DNA from: Oscillospiraceae bacterium | GTDB lineage: Bacteria; Bacillota; Clostridia; UBA1381 | Assembly: GCA_015068545.1 (NCBI GenBank) | Contig: SVKH01000028.1 | Span: 1-14,300 of the forward strand | DNA: 14,300 bases | Direction of reading: 5' to 3' | Shown: piece by piece, positions 4,723 to 12,937 of the stretch | How the letters are laid out: every line of letters starts with the position of its first letter | Position numbering within the stretch: the first letter of the stretch is position 1 | Notes under the pieces: generated by a model | What the model was told of the DNA's origin: nothing | Seen by the model: only the letters and a program-made list of their open reading frames with translations | Databases searched by the model: none | Translations under genes and position numbers: made by a program

Positions 4723-6330
4723 ATGCATAAAAAATCACTCTTAGCAGGTACTATGATTCTGGTATTTGCCAACTTTGTTTCGAAAATACTGGGTGCAATT
4801 TTGAAGATTCCTCTTACATACATTTTAGGAGAAGAAGGCATGGCAATCTACCACACAACCTTTAACGTGTACATAACTGTACTCCTTTTTGTTTCCTCCG
4901 GCATACCTTTTGCACTTTCAAAATACGCTTCTTCCCAACTTGCCCTTGGTAACTACGGTAATATCAAAAAAGCCGCTAAGATTTCACTGGTATATATGAC
5001 AATTTTAGGATTTATTGGCTGGGGTGTGCTATTCTTTGGCGCAAGATTCTTTGCTCTTTCCATGAAGGATATAAAGGCTGTAATTCCTATATGCGCCATT
5101 TCACCCTCTATACTTTTTGTAGCGGTAGGCTGTGTGTACAAAAGTATGTTCGAAGCATATTCTAACACAATCCCAACCGCCATTTCCCAGGTAAGTGAAG
5201 CATTTATCAAGCTTGTCCTAGGTTATTTTTTTGCTGTATGGCTGTCTGCTTTTTCCATCACCTATGCCACATCCGGAGCAATACTGGCTATAACTATTGG
5301 CGAGCTTATTGCCACCGCTATATTGTGGGCACTATTTATTCCATACTCGAGAGAATTAAAGTCCTGCAAAAAAGGCGACACCGTTGCCAATATATCAAAG
5401 GCTATACTTTCGGTGGCTTTTCCCATGACATTGACTTCGGTAGCTACCGGCTGTTTTTCGCTTTTGGAAACTTCAATAATCCGTAACAAACTCACCGGAA
5501 TTGTGTTTTCTACAACATCTGCAAATAACTTTATCGCATATTACGGTCAATTCACAGATTTATTCTCTAGTCTTCATAAAACGTTGAAAATGTCCCCTGA
5601 AGGTGCAAGATGGCTGTATGGCGCGTTCTCCGGCTATGCCGCTACCGTTTTCAATCTTCCCATAGGGGTATTGGCTTCTTTTGGTGTGACTATTCTGCCT
5701 GTTGTCACAAAATGCACTGCCCTTAATAACTACGAAAAGCTAAGTCAAGTGGTTTCATCTGTTATAAAACTGATGATGCTTTTGTCGCTTCCCTGCTCTG
5801 TTTTGTTTTATCAGTTTTCTGATGAAATTTTATACATTCTATTTAAAAATACTGCATCCTCTGTTATGCTGAAGGCTATGGCTCCGCTTTTACCTATAAT
5901 AGTGATATCCAATCTGCTTTCTGCGGTTTTGTATGCATCAGGCAATATATCCCGCGCATTTTTTAATGACATTGTTGCTTCTGTCATAAAAACAGTATTT
6001 TCCTTTGTCCTAATAAGTATTCCAAAATACAATATACTTGGCGTAGTTATCAGTTCATTTATAGCAAATACTGTGCTACTTGTACTAAACGCCGTGGCTG
6101 TAAAAAGGACTCTGAAGATTCAGTTTCCCCAGTCTTCTTTTACCGCAAAGGCACTTGCTTCTCTTTTTTCCATGAGCATCATCTGCCAAATGATGCACTG
6201 TATGACAAAAGATTATACCCCCTTTTTATGCCTGCTAATATCAGCATTAATTTCAATGTCTGTGTACCTTATTACCTGCTGCATGCTCGGAACAATTTCA
6301 AAAAAAGAGCTTAGAACACTTCAGTCCTAA
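4723..6330 (+). CDS. yabM: SpoVB/YabM-type MOP-superfamily flippase (polysaccharide or lipid II-like export)
   Basis: A 535-residue integral membrane protein with about 13-14 hydrophobic segments spread over its whole length and no soluble domain. The N-terminus (SLLAGTMILVFANFVSKILGAILKIPLTYILGEEGMAIY) is typical of the SpoVB/MurJ branch, which moves lipid-linked saccharides across the membrane; SpoVB acts in spore cortex synthesis. Size fits both SpoVB (about 520) and YabM (about 530). I chose the yabM name from its place beside hup-rqcP-yabP-yabQ; SpoVB is the alternative. Unlike the usual co-directional order, it is divergent from hup and mazG is missing. The SD AGGAAG is 12 bases before the ATG, rather far. 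It converges with cca: the stop codons overlap and share one hairpin terminator. Confidence 0.9.
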   Translation: MHKKSLLAGTMILVFANFVSKILGAILKIPLTYILGEEGMAIYHTTFNVYITVLLFVSSGIPFALSKYASSQLALGNYGNIKKAAKISLVYMTILGFIGWGVLFFGARFFALSMKDIKAVIPICAISPSILFVAVGCVYKSMFEAYSNTIPTAISQVSEAFIKLVLGYFFAVWLSAFSITYATSGAILAITIGELIATAILWALFIPYSRELKSCKKGDTVANISKAILSVAFPMTLTSVATGCFSLLETSIIRNKLTGIVFSTTSANNFIAYYGQFTDLFSSLHKTLKMSPEGARWLYGAFSGYAATVFNLPIGVLASFGVTILPVVTKCTALNNYEKLSQVVSSVIKLMMLLSLPCSVLFYQFSDEILYILFKNTASSVMLKAMAPLLPIIVISNLLSAVLYASGNISRAFFNDIVASVIKTVFSFVLISIPKYNILGVVISSFIANTVLLVLNAVAVKRTLKIQFPQSSFTAKALASLFSMSIICQMMHCMTKDYTPFLCLLISALISMSVYLITCCMLGTISKKELRTLQS

Positions 6331-6341
6331 CCTCTTTTTTT
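6300..6341. terminator. Bidirectional terminator containing both stop codons of yabM and cca
   Basis: An 11-position inverted repeat (6307-6317 with 6324-6334) with one C-C/G-G mismatch, one pair that is G-U on the minus strand, and a 6-base loop. It is flanked by A7 at 6300-6306 and T7 at 6335-6341, so it has a U7 tract in both directions. The yabM TAA (6328-6330) and cca TAG (6327-6329) both lie in the right arm. A second weak hairpin AAGGG/CCCTT followed by Ts lies at 6345-6363 on the plus strand. Confidence 0.88.
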
Positions 6342-7667
6342 GCGAAGGGATTTTACCCTTTTTACCAGATATTCTCTTGTGTTAAGGGATGGATCTATAA
6401 CTACTTCATCAAGAAGCAATTTTAAAATATCTCCAATTTCTCTTCCTGTTTTGTATCCCATTTTGATAAGGTCTCTGCCGTTTATCTGCAAATGGGATAT
6501 CATATAAGGCTGACATTCTGCTATTATCCTGATGTACTGGCTGTATGTTGATTGTAATTTCAACAGCTTATCTTCCAGATACTTAGGATTCTTCGCCCTG
6601 TTATCCGCCTCCTGCAAAAGAAGCAGCTTTAGGAAAAGCTCCTCTCCTGTCCTTGCAAGTATTTTCTTTACCGATGCAGGATTTGAGTCTATCCTGACAT
6701 CGTGATTCTCTATCAAGGTCAGAATACTCTCTATGGAGCTATTATCCATTCTGAGCTTATGCAGAATATCTTCTGCCATTCTTACGCTTTCTCTGTGATG
6801 ACCATAAAAATGGTATATTCCATTTTGATCCTTATAGGCACAGGCAGGTTTCCCCACATCATGTAGTAGTGCAGACCATCTTATAATAAGATCGTTTGGA
6901 GTATTTTCCACCGCCTTCATTATATGATCACCTACATTATATATGTGGTACTTATTATTCTGCACTGTTTCAAAACAAGTGCAAAGGTTTGGTATAATAT
7001 AACGCATAAGTCCTGTTTCATACAGAATCTTTATTCTGGACGGATAGTCACAAAGCAGAATTTTATTAAGTTCGCTAAGCACTCTTTCCGGACTGACATT
7101 CTTTACAAGAACAGAGCATTTTCTTATCCCTTTTTCCGTTTCCTCATCGATTTTAAAATTAAGACAAGCAGAAAATCGTACAGCCCTTATCATCCTGAGA
7201 GCATCTTCCTTAAATCGCGTAGCAGGATTCCCCACACATCTGATAATTCCATTTTTTATATCATCTATACCGCCAAAAATATCCACAATACCCTTCCTTG
7301 GATTGTAGGCTATGGCATTCATGGTAAAGTCCCTGCGTTTTAGATCGGTTTCAATATCACGAACAAACTCTACATTATCCGGATGACGATTGTCCTCATA
7401 CCTATTTTCTCTGCGGTATGTGGTGATTTCGTAGCCGATTTTGTTTTCTATAACGGTTACTGTCCCATGCTTAATACCGGTATCAATAGTCCTATGAAAC
7501 AGAGCTTTTACCTGTTTTGGAAGTGCGTTAGTTGTAATATCATAGTCGGTAGGAATTTTACCCATAATACAGTCACGCACAGCTCCGCCTACTATGTAGG
7601 CCTCAAAGCCGGCATTTTCCAAGGTTTTTAAAATATGTTCTGCACCTGGGCTAATGTGTAAGTCCAT
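6327..7667 (-). CDS. cca: CCA-adding enzyme (tRNA nucleotidyltransferase, class II) with HD domain
   Basis: Adds or repairs the 3' CCA of tRNAs. The 446-residue protein has the nucleotidyltransferase head with GGAVRD (27-32) and the metal-binding DYD (41-43), the RRDFTMNA motif (111-118), the ERVLSELNK neck region (194-202), and a downstream HD phosphohydrolase-like domain with HDVGKP (269-274) and GHHRESVRMAE (289-299). Size and domain order fit Firmicute CCA enzymes; whether it adds full CCA or is split into CC and A activities cannot be read here, but no partner enzyme is in the window. The SD AGGTGG is about 7 bases before the ATG. It follows the alpha/beta hydrolase gene by 37 bases and is probably transcribed with it from the promoter at 8545-8574. 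It ends inside the shared terminator with yabM. Confidence 0.96.
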   Translation of the reverse strand: MDLHISPGAEHILKTLENAGFEAYIVGGAVRDCIMGKIPTDYDITTNALPKQVKALFHRTIDTGIKHGTVTVIENKIGYEITTYRRENRYEDNRHPDNVEFVRDIETDLKRRDFTMNAIAYNPRKGIVDIFGGIDDIKNGIIRCVGNPATRFKEDALRMIRAVRFSACLNFKIDEETEKGIRKCSVLVKNVSPERVLSELNKILLCDYPSRIKILYETGLMRYIIPNLCTCFETVQNNKYHIYNVGDHIMKAVENTPNDLIIRWSALLHDVGKPACAYKDQNGIYHFYGHHRESVRMAEDILHKLRMDNSSIESILTLIENHDVRIDSNPASVKKILARTGEELFLKLLLLQEADNRAKNPKYLEDKLLKLQSTYSQYIRIIAECQPYMISHLQINGRDLIKMGYKTGREIGDILKLLLDEVVIDPSLNTREYLVKRVKSLRKKRG

Positions 7668-7704
7668 AAAATCCCACCTTTCCTAAAATAGTCTAAATCA
7701 AGTA

Positions 7705-8505
7705 TTACAAGCTTTCCATCCAGCTCACAGCACTATCTACCCAGCTTGACAAGCCTCTTCGTCCCAAATCAGGACTATACACCATGGTAATATCATTTCC
7801 CAGAGCAAAGCCATGAGCACCCTCCGGATAGATATGAAGCTCAAAAGGAACCTTGCTTCTGCTATATGCACCTGCAAGCATCAAGGCATTTTCCACAGGC
7901 ACACATGGATCATCTGCTGCATGGAAGATGAATGCCGGAGACGAACTCTCATTCACATGAAGCTCTAGGCTTGCAGTTTTCATTTCTTCTTCCGACACAT
8001 TATCATCACAGAACATATTATAAAAACTACCCATATGTCCATATCTTTCATCGCAAGTTACAACAGGATACATGAGAATTATTCCCTTTGGTTTATTATA
8101 TCCAACGGGCATATCTATCTTTTCATATACTTCTTTATTATTCCACAAAATGCCCAAACTTCCGCAAAGGTGACCACCTGCAGAGAATCCGACTGCATAT
8201 ACTTCTTCTTTATTTATACCATATTCATCACAATTGTCACGAATATTCTTAATCGCTAGAGATGCCTCTATAAGCTGAGCAGGAAACTTTCTAGTTCTGT
8301 CTACGGAATAGTGAAGAACAAAAGCATTAAATCCCTTTGCCACAAAAGCATGAGCGATAGGCTCACCTTCTCTGCCGGAGCAAACTTCTACATATCCGCC
8401 TCCCGGAATTACAAGGATTGCTTTTCTTTCATAAGTATCTATCACATCGGCTATATACGCATCCATATATGCACTATCGTCAAGTTCTATTCTTTTTACT
8501 ATCAT
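7705..8505 (-). CDS. Alpha/beta hydrolase, small esterase (acetyl-esterase/BD-FAE-like)
   Basis: A 266-residue soluble hydrolase without a signal peptide. It shows the oxyanion-hole PGGGY (34-38), the nucleophile elbow GFSAGG with Ser108, a DDPCVP segment holding the probable catalytic Asp (198/199) and the catalytic His231 in EGAHGF. This arrangement fits the alpha/beta hydrolase fold-3 / dienelactone-like esterases that often remove acetyl groups from carbohydrates; the substrate cannot be named. The SD GGAGG lies 9 bases before the ATG at 8505. A near-consensus sigma-A promoter lies just upstream. It is the first gene of a two-gene unit with cca, a pairing with no obvious functional logic. 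Divergent from the phosphofructokinase gene. Confidence 0.9.
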   Translation of the reverse strand: MIVKRIELDDSAYMDAYIADVIDTYERKAILVIPGGGYVEVCSGREGEPIAHAFVAKGFNAFVLHYSVDRTRKFPAQLIEASLAIKNIRDNCDEYGINKEEVYAVGFSAGGHLCGSLGILWNNKEVYEKIDMPVGYNKPKGIILMYPVVTCDERYGHMGSFYNMFCDDNVSEEEMKTASLELHVNESSSPAFIFHAADDPCVPVENALMLAGAYSRSKVPFELHIYPEGAHGFALGNDITMVYSPDLGRRGLSSWVDSAVSWMESL

Positions 8506-8544
8506 CTGGGTACACCTCCGACTCTATTTTCACTGTTAAATTTT

Positions 8545-8574
8545 ATTATATCCTTTACTATGCGTTTTTGTCAA
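8545..8574 (-). promoter_or_regulatory. Sigma-A promoter of the esterase-cca unit
   Basis: On the minus strand: TTGACA (8574-8569), 18-base spacer, TATAAT (8550-8545). Both boxes are perfect consensus. Confidence 0.85.
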
Positions 8575-8642
8575 TCACTTTTACACTGTTATTTTAAAAT
8601 TAACCTTGTTACATTTATTCCACCCTGAAAGACAGTATATTA

Positions 8643-8671
8643 TTGACTTTTTTTGGAATGTTGTATATAAT
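8643..8671 (+). promoter_or_regulatory. Sigma-A promoter of the phosphofructokinase gene
   Basis: TTGACT (8643-8648), 17-base spacer, TATAAT (8666-8671). Predicted start near 8678, about 25 bases before the ATG at 8704. It excludes the in-frame TTG at 8674 as a start. The esterase promoter lies about 70 bases away on the other strand; I see no clear operator between them. Confidence 0.87.
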
Positions 8672-8703
8672 TATTGTATAATTACGAAAAACGAGGTAGA
8701 AAA

Positions 8704-9927
8704 ATGTCTTACGGTAATTTTGCAGTTGCCCAATCCGGCGGACCAACTGCAGCAATAAATGCAACTCTATGCGGTGTAATCGAAGGAGCTTTCCTAAAAG
8801 GGAGAAAGATTTACGGTGGAATTAACGGTATTTTAGGCGTGATAAACGATAACTTTACCGACCTTAATGTCACATTTTCCAATTTGGATAATATGCAGCT
8901 TCTGAAAAACACTCCTTCTGCATACCTTGGTTCTTGCAGATACAAGCTTCCGCCTGTAGAATCAAATCCGGAGATTTACGAAAATATTTTTGCCAATTTT
9001 GAAAAAAGAAATATTACGATGTTCATATACATTGGTGGAAATGACTCCATGGATACAGTTACGAAGCTCTCTGCTTACGCAAAAGAGCATAACAAAAACG
9101 TATGCGTAGTTGGTGTACCGAAAACAATCGACAACGACCTTATGGGTACAGACCACACACCGGGATTCGGCTCTGCTGCAAAATTCGTTGCAACAACTGT
9201 AAGTGAAATTGCCAGAGACTGCGCCGTGTATGCCGATAAATCTATCACAATAGTTGAAATAATGGGAAGAAACGCAGGTTGGCTTACTGCCGCATCAGTT
9301 CTTGCCAGAAGCAAGACCTCGTCTGCTCCACACCTTATATATCTTCCGGAGAGACCTTTATCTGCCGAAAAGCTGATAAGCGATGTGGAAAACTGTCCTG
9401 CAAGGAATATGGTTATCGCTGTATCTGAGGGAATAAAAACTCCTGACGGTAACTATTTCAGCAATATGGAATGCTTGGCAGGTCATGATGAATTTGGTCA
9501 TGCACAGCTTTCCGGTTCCGCCAGAGTCGTAGAAAATATACTAAAGGAGCATTTTGGAAGAAAAACAAGATCCATAGAGCTGAACGTACTGCAAAGATGC
9601 GGTTCTCACTTTGCATCACTATGCGACCTTAACGAGTCGGTGAAAATAGGAAAAGCAGGAGCTATCTCGGCATCCGAAGGAAAATCCGGCATAGTTATGG
9701 GATTTGAAAGATCAAACACAAAATACTATAGCACAAAGATAATAGAAAATGAAGTTTGTGATGTTGCTAATCTGGAAAAAACAGTACCTGACAAATTTAT
9801 TTCTCCTTGTGGAAAGGATGTAACCGAAGAGTTTATCAAATACTGCAAGCCACTTATTATGGGTGAGCCTATTATTACCACAAAGGACGGTATTCCAAAG
9901 CACATAGCTTTAAAAATAAAAAAATAA
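8704..9927 (+). CDS. 6-phosphofructokinase, probably pyrophosphate-dependent (PFP)
   Basis: Interconverts fructose 6-phosphate and fructose 1,6-bisphosphate in glycolysis. The 407-residue protein has SGGPTAAINA (11-20), GGNDS (111-115), PKTIDND (139-145) and MGRNAGW (187-193). In ATP enzymes the first motif is GGDGS and the second PGTIDND; a bulky Asp in place of the Gly and Lys in place of the Gly mark pyrophosphate-type enzymes, and both changes are present here. Oddly, the metal-binding Asp of GGD is Asn. Length is greater than the 320-residue bacterial ATP-PFK and fits the longer PPi group. The SD GAGGT is 6 bases before the ATG. It stands alone with its own promoter and terminator. Donor preference is inferred from residues only. 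Confidence 0.92.
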   Translation: MSYGNFAVAQSGGPTAAINATLCGVIEGAFLKGRKIYGGINGILGVINDNFTDLNVTFSNLDNMQLLKNTPSAYLGSCRYKLPPVESNPEIYENIFANFEKRNITMFIYIGGNDSMDTVTKLSAYAKEHNKNVCVVGVPKTIDNDLMGTDHTPGFGSAAKFVATTVSEIARDCAVYADKSITIVEIMGRNAGWLTAASVLARSKTSSAPHLIYLPERPLSAEKLISDVENCPARNMVIAVSEGIKTPDGNYFSNMECLAGHDEFGHAQLSGSARVVENILKEHFGRKTRSIELNVLQRCGSHFASLCDLNESVKIGKAGAISASEGKSGIVMGFERSNTKYYSTKIIENEVCDVANLEKTVPDKFISPCGKDVTEEFIKYCKPLIMGEPIITTKDGIPKHIALKIKK

Positions 9928-10003
9928 TAGTATGGTAAAAATTCTCTTGTCTACCTCAAGCGAGCATAGATAAGAATTACTATCTACAAACGAACTAAAA
10001 GTT

Positions 10004-10038
10004 AAAAGGAGTTGCAACGGAAAGTGCAGCTCCTTTTT
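10004..10038. terminator. Bidirectional terminator between phosphofructokinase and PHP genes
   Basis: A 13-bp stem (10004-10016 with 10025-10037, one G-U on the plus strand) with an 8-base loop, followed by TTTTT on the plus strand. On the minus strand the other arm ends in TTTT. It serves the convergent transcripts from both sides, with the plus strand favoured. The remaining 9928-10003 stretch holds only a small TAGATA/TATCTA hairpin. Confidence 0.88.
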
Positions 10039-10059
10039 GGTTATTTAATTATTAAGAAA

Positions 10060-10737
10060 TCAGAGTGTAACGTTAATAACATCCATAATTTCCATTTCAG
10101 GTTGGTTGTTTTTTAGATACTCTGCAAACTCCTTTTCATTTGATATGCTATCAGGAATATAGTTTCCGCATTTTGGTTTATAGTGATCACCATGGAAGTC
10201 GGAGCCACAAATCAGTCTGAGGTTATTTTCCGTTGCAAATGCACTTACTTCCTCTTTCATATTTGCAGTATATCCGGGATGGCAATTTATTTCTACACCA
10301 TGTAAATAGCGCGGATCTTGTGGGACCATTCCGTTACGGTATGGATGTGCCTGATACAGTAAAAAGCCGTTTTCTTCACAGTACCGGTATAGCTCTTCCT
10401 GAGACATTTTGTATAGCTCAGGTGACTGCAATAGTTCCTCAGGAGTAATACCGTAAATCAGAAAATGAATTAGATTCTGGTAATTTGGTGTTACCTCTAT
10501 ACCAAAGAAAACCTTTATACCATATTTATCTCCCAGTTTTTTAGTAATATTATACTCTTCAACGTATTTTTCGCACCATGCACGATAACCAATTCCCTTA
10601 GTAAACTCTTCCAGACAATGATTAGCAAGCACAAAACCATCTGTTTTGTCTGCAATATACTCTGCAATCAACTGGTTTGGATTTCTTCTTGAACACGGGC
10701 TAATTCCCGCAGAATGAACATGGGTATCTATTAACAT
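10060..10737 (-). CDS. PHP-domain phosphoesterase (histidinol-phosphatase-like)
   Basis: A 225-residue PHP-fold metal-dependent hydrolase. Metal-ligand motifs are visible in order: DTHVHS with His6 and His8, NH at His40, GIEVT with Glu81, His91, AHPYR with His131, and CGSDFHG with Asp180 and His182. PHP proteins hydrolyse phosphomonoesters, including histidinol phosphate, or act as nucleases or in polymerases; no other histidine gene is in the window, so a histidine role is not supported. The gene is 16 bases after the alpha-galactosidase gene and ends just before a terminator, so it is the last gene of the DJ-1/GH36/PHP unit. The ATG follows a GGAG sequence at a distance of about 10 bases. 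Family firm, substrate unknown. Confidence 0.88.
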   Translation of the reverse strand: MLIDTHVHSAGISPCSRRNPNQLIAEYIADKTDGFVLANHCLEEFTKGIGYRAWCEKYVEEYNITKKLGDKYGIKVFFGIEVTPNYQNLIHFLIYGITPEELLQSPELYKMSQEELYRYCEENGFLLYQAHPYRNGMVPQDPRYLHGVEINCHPGYTANMKEEVSAFATENNLRLICGSDFHGDHYKPKCGNYIPDSISNEKEFAEYLKNNQPEMEIMDVINVTL

Positions 10738-10753
10738 TTACTTCATCTCCGTT

Positions 10754-12913
10754 TCATTTTACCTTTTTAAATACCATGCATCGTGTCTGATAGTCATAAT
10801 GCTCAAGTGAAATCCTTATACCAAGCTTTTTGAGGCTTTCCCCAGTATATACAACACCATCGCATTCATATTTTGCACCTATTTCAGCACAAGATAGTTT
10901 TATTCTCCATTCTTCTCCGTTCATTTGCGGACGGCTTTGGAATGTAAATAGTACCATTTCATCATCGTCACAGTAGCAAACCCCTGTACGGTTTTCCTCA
11001 AAAGGATTTCCAAACCTGTACATATCACCAAACTGCACAGTTTTTCTTATACTCTTATATAGCTTAATCTGATCTTTTACCTGCTCCATTTCTGCTTCTG
11101 ACAGTTTTGCAAGGTCCATTTCATAGCCAAAATTACCGCACATTGCAACATGAGCAGAAGTTTCCAAAGGATTATTATACGAAGCTAGCCCTAATGGAAT
11201 CTGTCCAGCATGAGCTCCCATAGTAATAGCAGGATATGCAAGCGATGTACCATACTGGATGCCTATTCTTACATTTGCTCTCTGGTTGTCACTTGACCAT
11301 GTTTGTGGCATATAGTACAGCATACCCGGATCGAATCTGCCGCCTCCAGAGGAGCAACCTTCAAACAGAACATCAGGATACTTTGAATTAAGAGTTTCTA
11401 ACACCTCGTACAATCCAAGGATAGCTCTGTGCTTATGTTCCTGATTCGCTGTTTCTATTATAGGACGGTTATAGTCCCACTTAACATAGGAAACATTCGC
11501 ACTATCTAAAATATCTGAGATTGACTTTATGATGTATTCCCTAACATCCGGATTTGCAAAATCAAGAATAACCTGACCGTACATAGGAGTTGCATCATGT
11601 CCCGGCGCTGTCATCACCCAGTCAGGATGCTCCTTGTAAAGATGAGAATCAACCGACACCACCTCTGGCTCGAACCATATACCAAAACGCATTCCGTCTG
11701 CATTTATACTCTCTACCATTGAGCTTATTCCATTCGGGAATTTGCGCTTATCCGGGAACCAATCTCCCAGTTGGCGAATTTCGTCACCTGTATCGCCAAA
11801 CCAACCATCATCCATTACAAACATTTCAATCCCGATTTCTGCACCGGCTTTTGCTATTTCCGCCAATCTTTCTGCTGTATAAACTGTACCCGTTGCATCC
11901 CAATGGTTAATCAGCATCGGTCTTTCCTGATCACGGTACTTGCCTCTGCATAGACGCTTTCTGTACAGGTTGTGGTATGTTCTGCTCATTTTGCCAAGAC
12001 CACTGTCTGAGTGTACCAAAACAACCTCAGGAGCCTGGAAGCTTTCCCCTGGGCTTAATTCCCAACCGAAATCAAAGGAAGAAATACCTGCATTCATACG
12101 CACAAGTCCTGTTGATGTTGGCTCTGCCTCTATCTGGAAGGAACCACTGTATACCAAAGAGAATCCGTATACATTTCCCATTTCTTCATTTGCACCCTTT
12201 TCCATTAGTACACAGAACGGATGTTGTTGAGCACTGGAAAGGCCACGGTTTGATTCCACACTAACCTTAACATGATCAAGCTTTGTTTTCTCCACAGTAG
12301 CCTCACGAAGCCAATCTCCGTGCATGTGCAAAAGTTCATAATCCGGCGCATAAAAATCCACTGTGCATGATTTTGCACAAAGAAGTGTAACATCATCAGC
12401 TCCGCAGTTTTCGTAACGGATAGATCGGGTAATCACGTCATATTCCGGCATAACGGTATAAGACAGTATTGCCTTTACTCCGCTTTTTTTATCTAAAAGG
12501 GTAATATACAGTGTTTCTGCCTCGCTATCATCTTCCACATATACTGCCGGAAGACCGGAGAGTGATTTTTTACCCTTTTCTATATAGTAGCCATTGTACA
12601 CAAAATCACTTACCGTGCTACCGTCTGCGTATTTTGCATGGTATGTAGGTGTACGGTAAAGTCCTTCTGACATACATGAAAATTCCATAGGGACGTCAGA
12701 TAGAAATAATTTTTTAATATCATCGTAGTTATTATGTATACCTGCCGCACGGTCTGCTACCATTGTGTCCAAAATATAGGAAAGGTCACCGTCATCCTCA
12801 AGACGGCTTCCCCAGTATAAATGAACAGGATATTTATCCCTAAAGATATGGATAACATAACTTGTGCTGTTAGTTCTTAAATGAAATTGATTTTCTGTAA
12901 CAGTAATACTCAT
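10754..12913 (-). CDS. GH36 family glycoside hydrolase, alpha-galactosidase type
   Basis: A 719-residue cytoplasmic enzyme (no signal peptide) with the GH36 architecture: N-terminal beta-sandwich (about 1-300), catalytic barrel and C-terminal beta domain. Visible motifs are DDGWFG (368-373), KWDYNR with nucleophile Asp480, CSSGGGRFDPGMLYYMPQ (520-537) and WSSDNQRA with the acid/base Asp542. The family removes alpha-1,6-galactose from oligosaccharides such as raffinose or melibiose. Two usually conserved segments are changed: INNWEAT is INHWDAT, and SDNTDA/SDDTDA is SDNQRA, so the exact sugar is uncertain. The long frame begins at a TTG at 12925, which overlaps the SD GGAGGAAG; the ATG at 12913, two bases after that SD region's end, is the likely start. 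It lies between the DJ-1 and PHP genes in one unit. Confidence 0.93.
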   Translation of the reverse strand: MSITVTENQFHLRTNSTSYVIHIFRDKYPVHLYWGSRLEDDGDLSYILDTMVADRAAGIHNNYDDIKKLFLSDVPMEFSCMSEGLYRTPTYHAKYADGSTVSDFVYNGYYIEKGKKSLSGLPAVYVEDDSEAETLYITLLDKKSGVKAILSYTVMPEYDVITRSIRYENCGADDVTLLCAKSCTVDFYAPDYELLHMHGDWLREATVEKTKLDHVKVSVESNRGLSSAQQHPFCVLMEKGANEEMGNVYGFSLVYSGSFQIEAEPTSTGLVRMNAGISSFDFGWELSPGESFQAPEVVLVHSDSGLGKMSRTYHNLYRKRLCRGKYRDQERPMLINHWDATGTVYTAERLAEIAKAGAEIGIEMFVMDDGWFGDTGDEIRQLGDWFPDKRKFPNGISSMVESINADGMRFGIWFEPEVVSVDSHLYKEHPDWVMTAPGHDATPMYGQVILDFANPDVREYIIKSISDILDSANVSYVKWDYNRPIIETANQEHKHRAILGLYEVLETLNSKYPDVLFEGCSSGGGRFDPGMLYYMPQTWSSDNQRANVRIGIQYGTSLAYPAITMGAHAGQIPLGLASYNNPLETSAHVAMCGNFGYEMDLAKLSEAEMEQVKDQIKLYKSIRKTVQFGDMYRFGNPFEENRTGVCYCDDDEMVLFTFQSRPQMNGEEWRIKLSCAEIGAKYECDGVVYTGESLKKLGIRISLEHYDYQTRCMVFKKVK

Positions 12914-12915
12914 TT

Positions 12916-12923
12916 CTTCCTCC
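12916..12923 (-). promoter_or_regulatory. SD sequence deciding the GH36 gene start
   Basis: GGAGGAAG on the minus strand, just before the ATG at 12913. It overlaps the upstream in-frame TTG (12925-12923), so that TTG cannot be the start served by it. Confidence 0.8.
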
Positions 12924-12937
12924 AAATTTATATAACT

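Noticed and set aside
6924..7343. A 139-residue open frame on the plus strand inside cca
   Set aside because: Antisense shadow of a gene with clear CCA-enzyme motifs; no SD and no recognisable domain.
9967..9986. TAGATA/TATCTA hairpin after the phosphofructokinase as its terminator
   Set aside because: The stem is short and AT-rich with no T-run after it; the 13-bp hairpin at 10004-10038 is much better.
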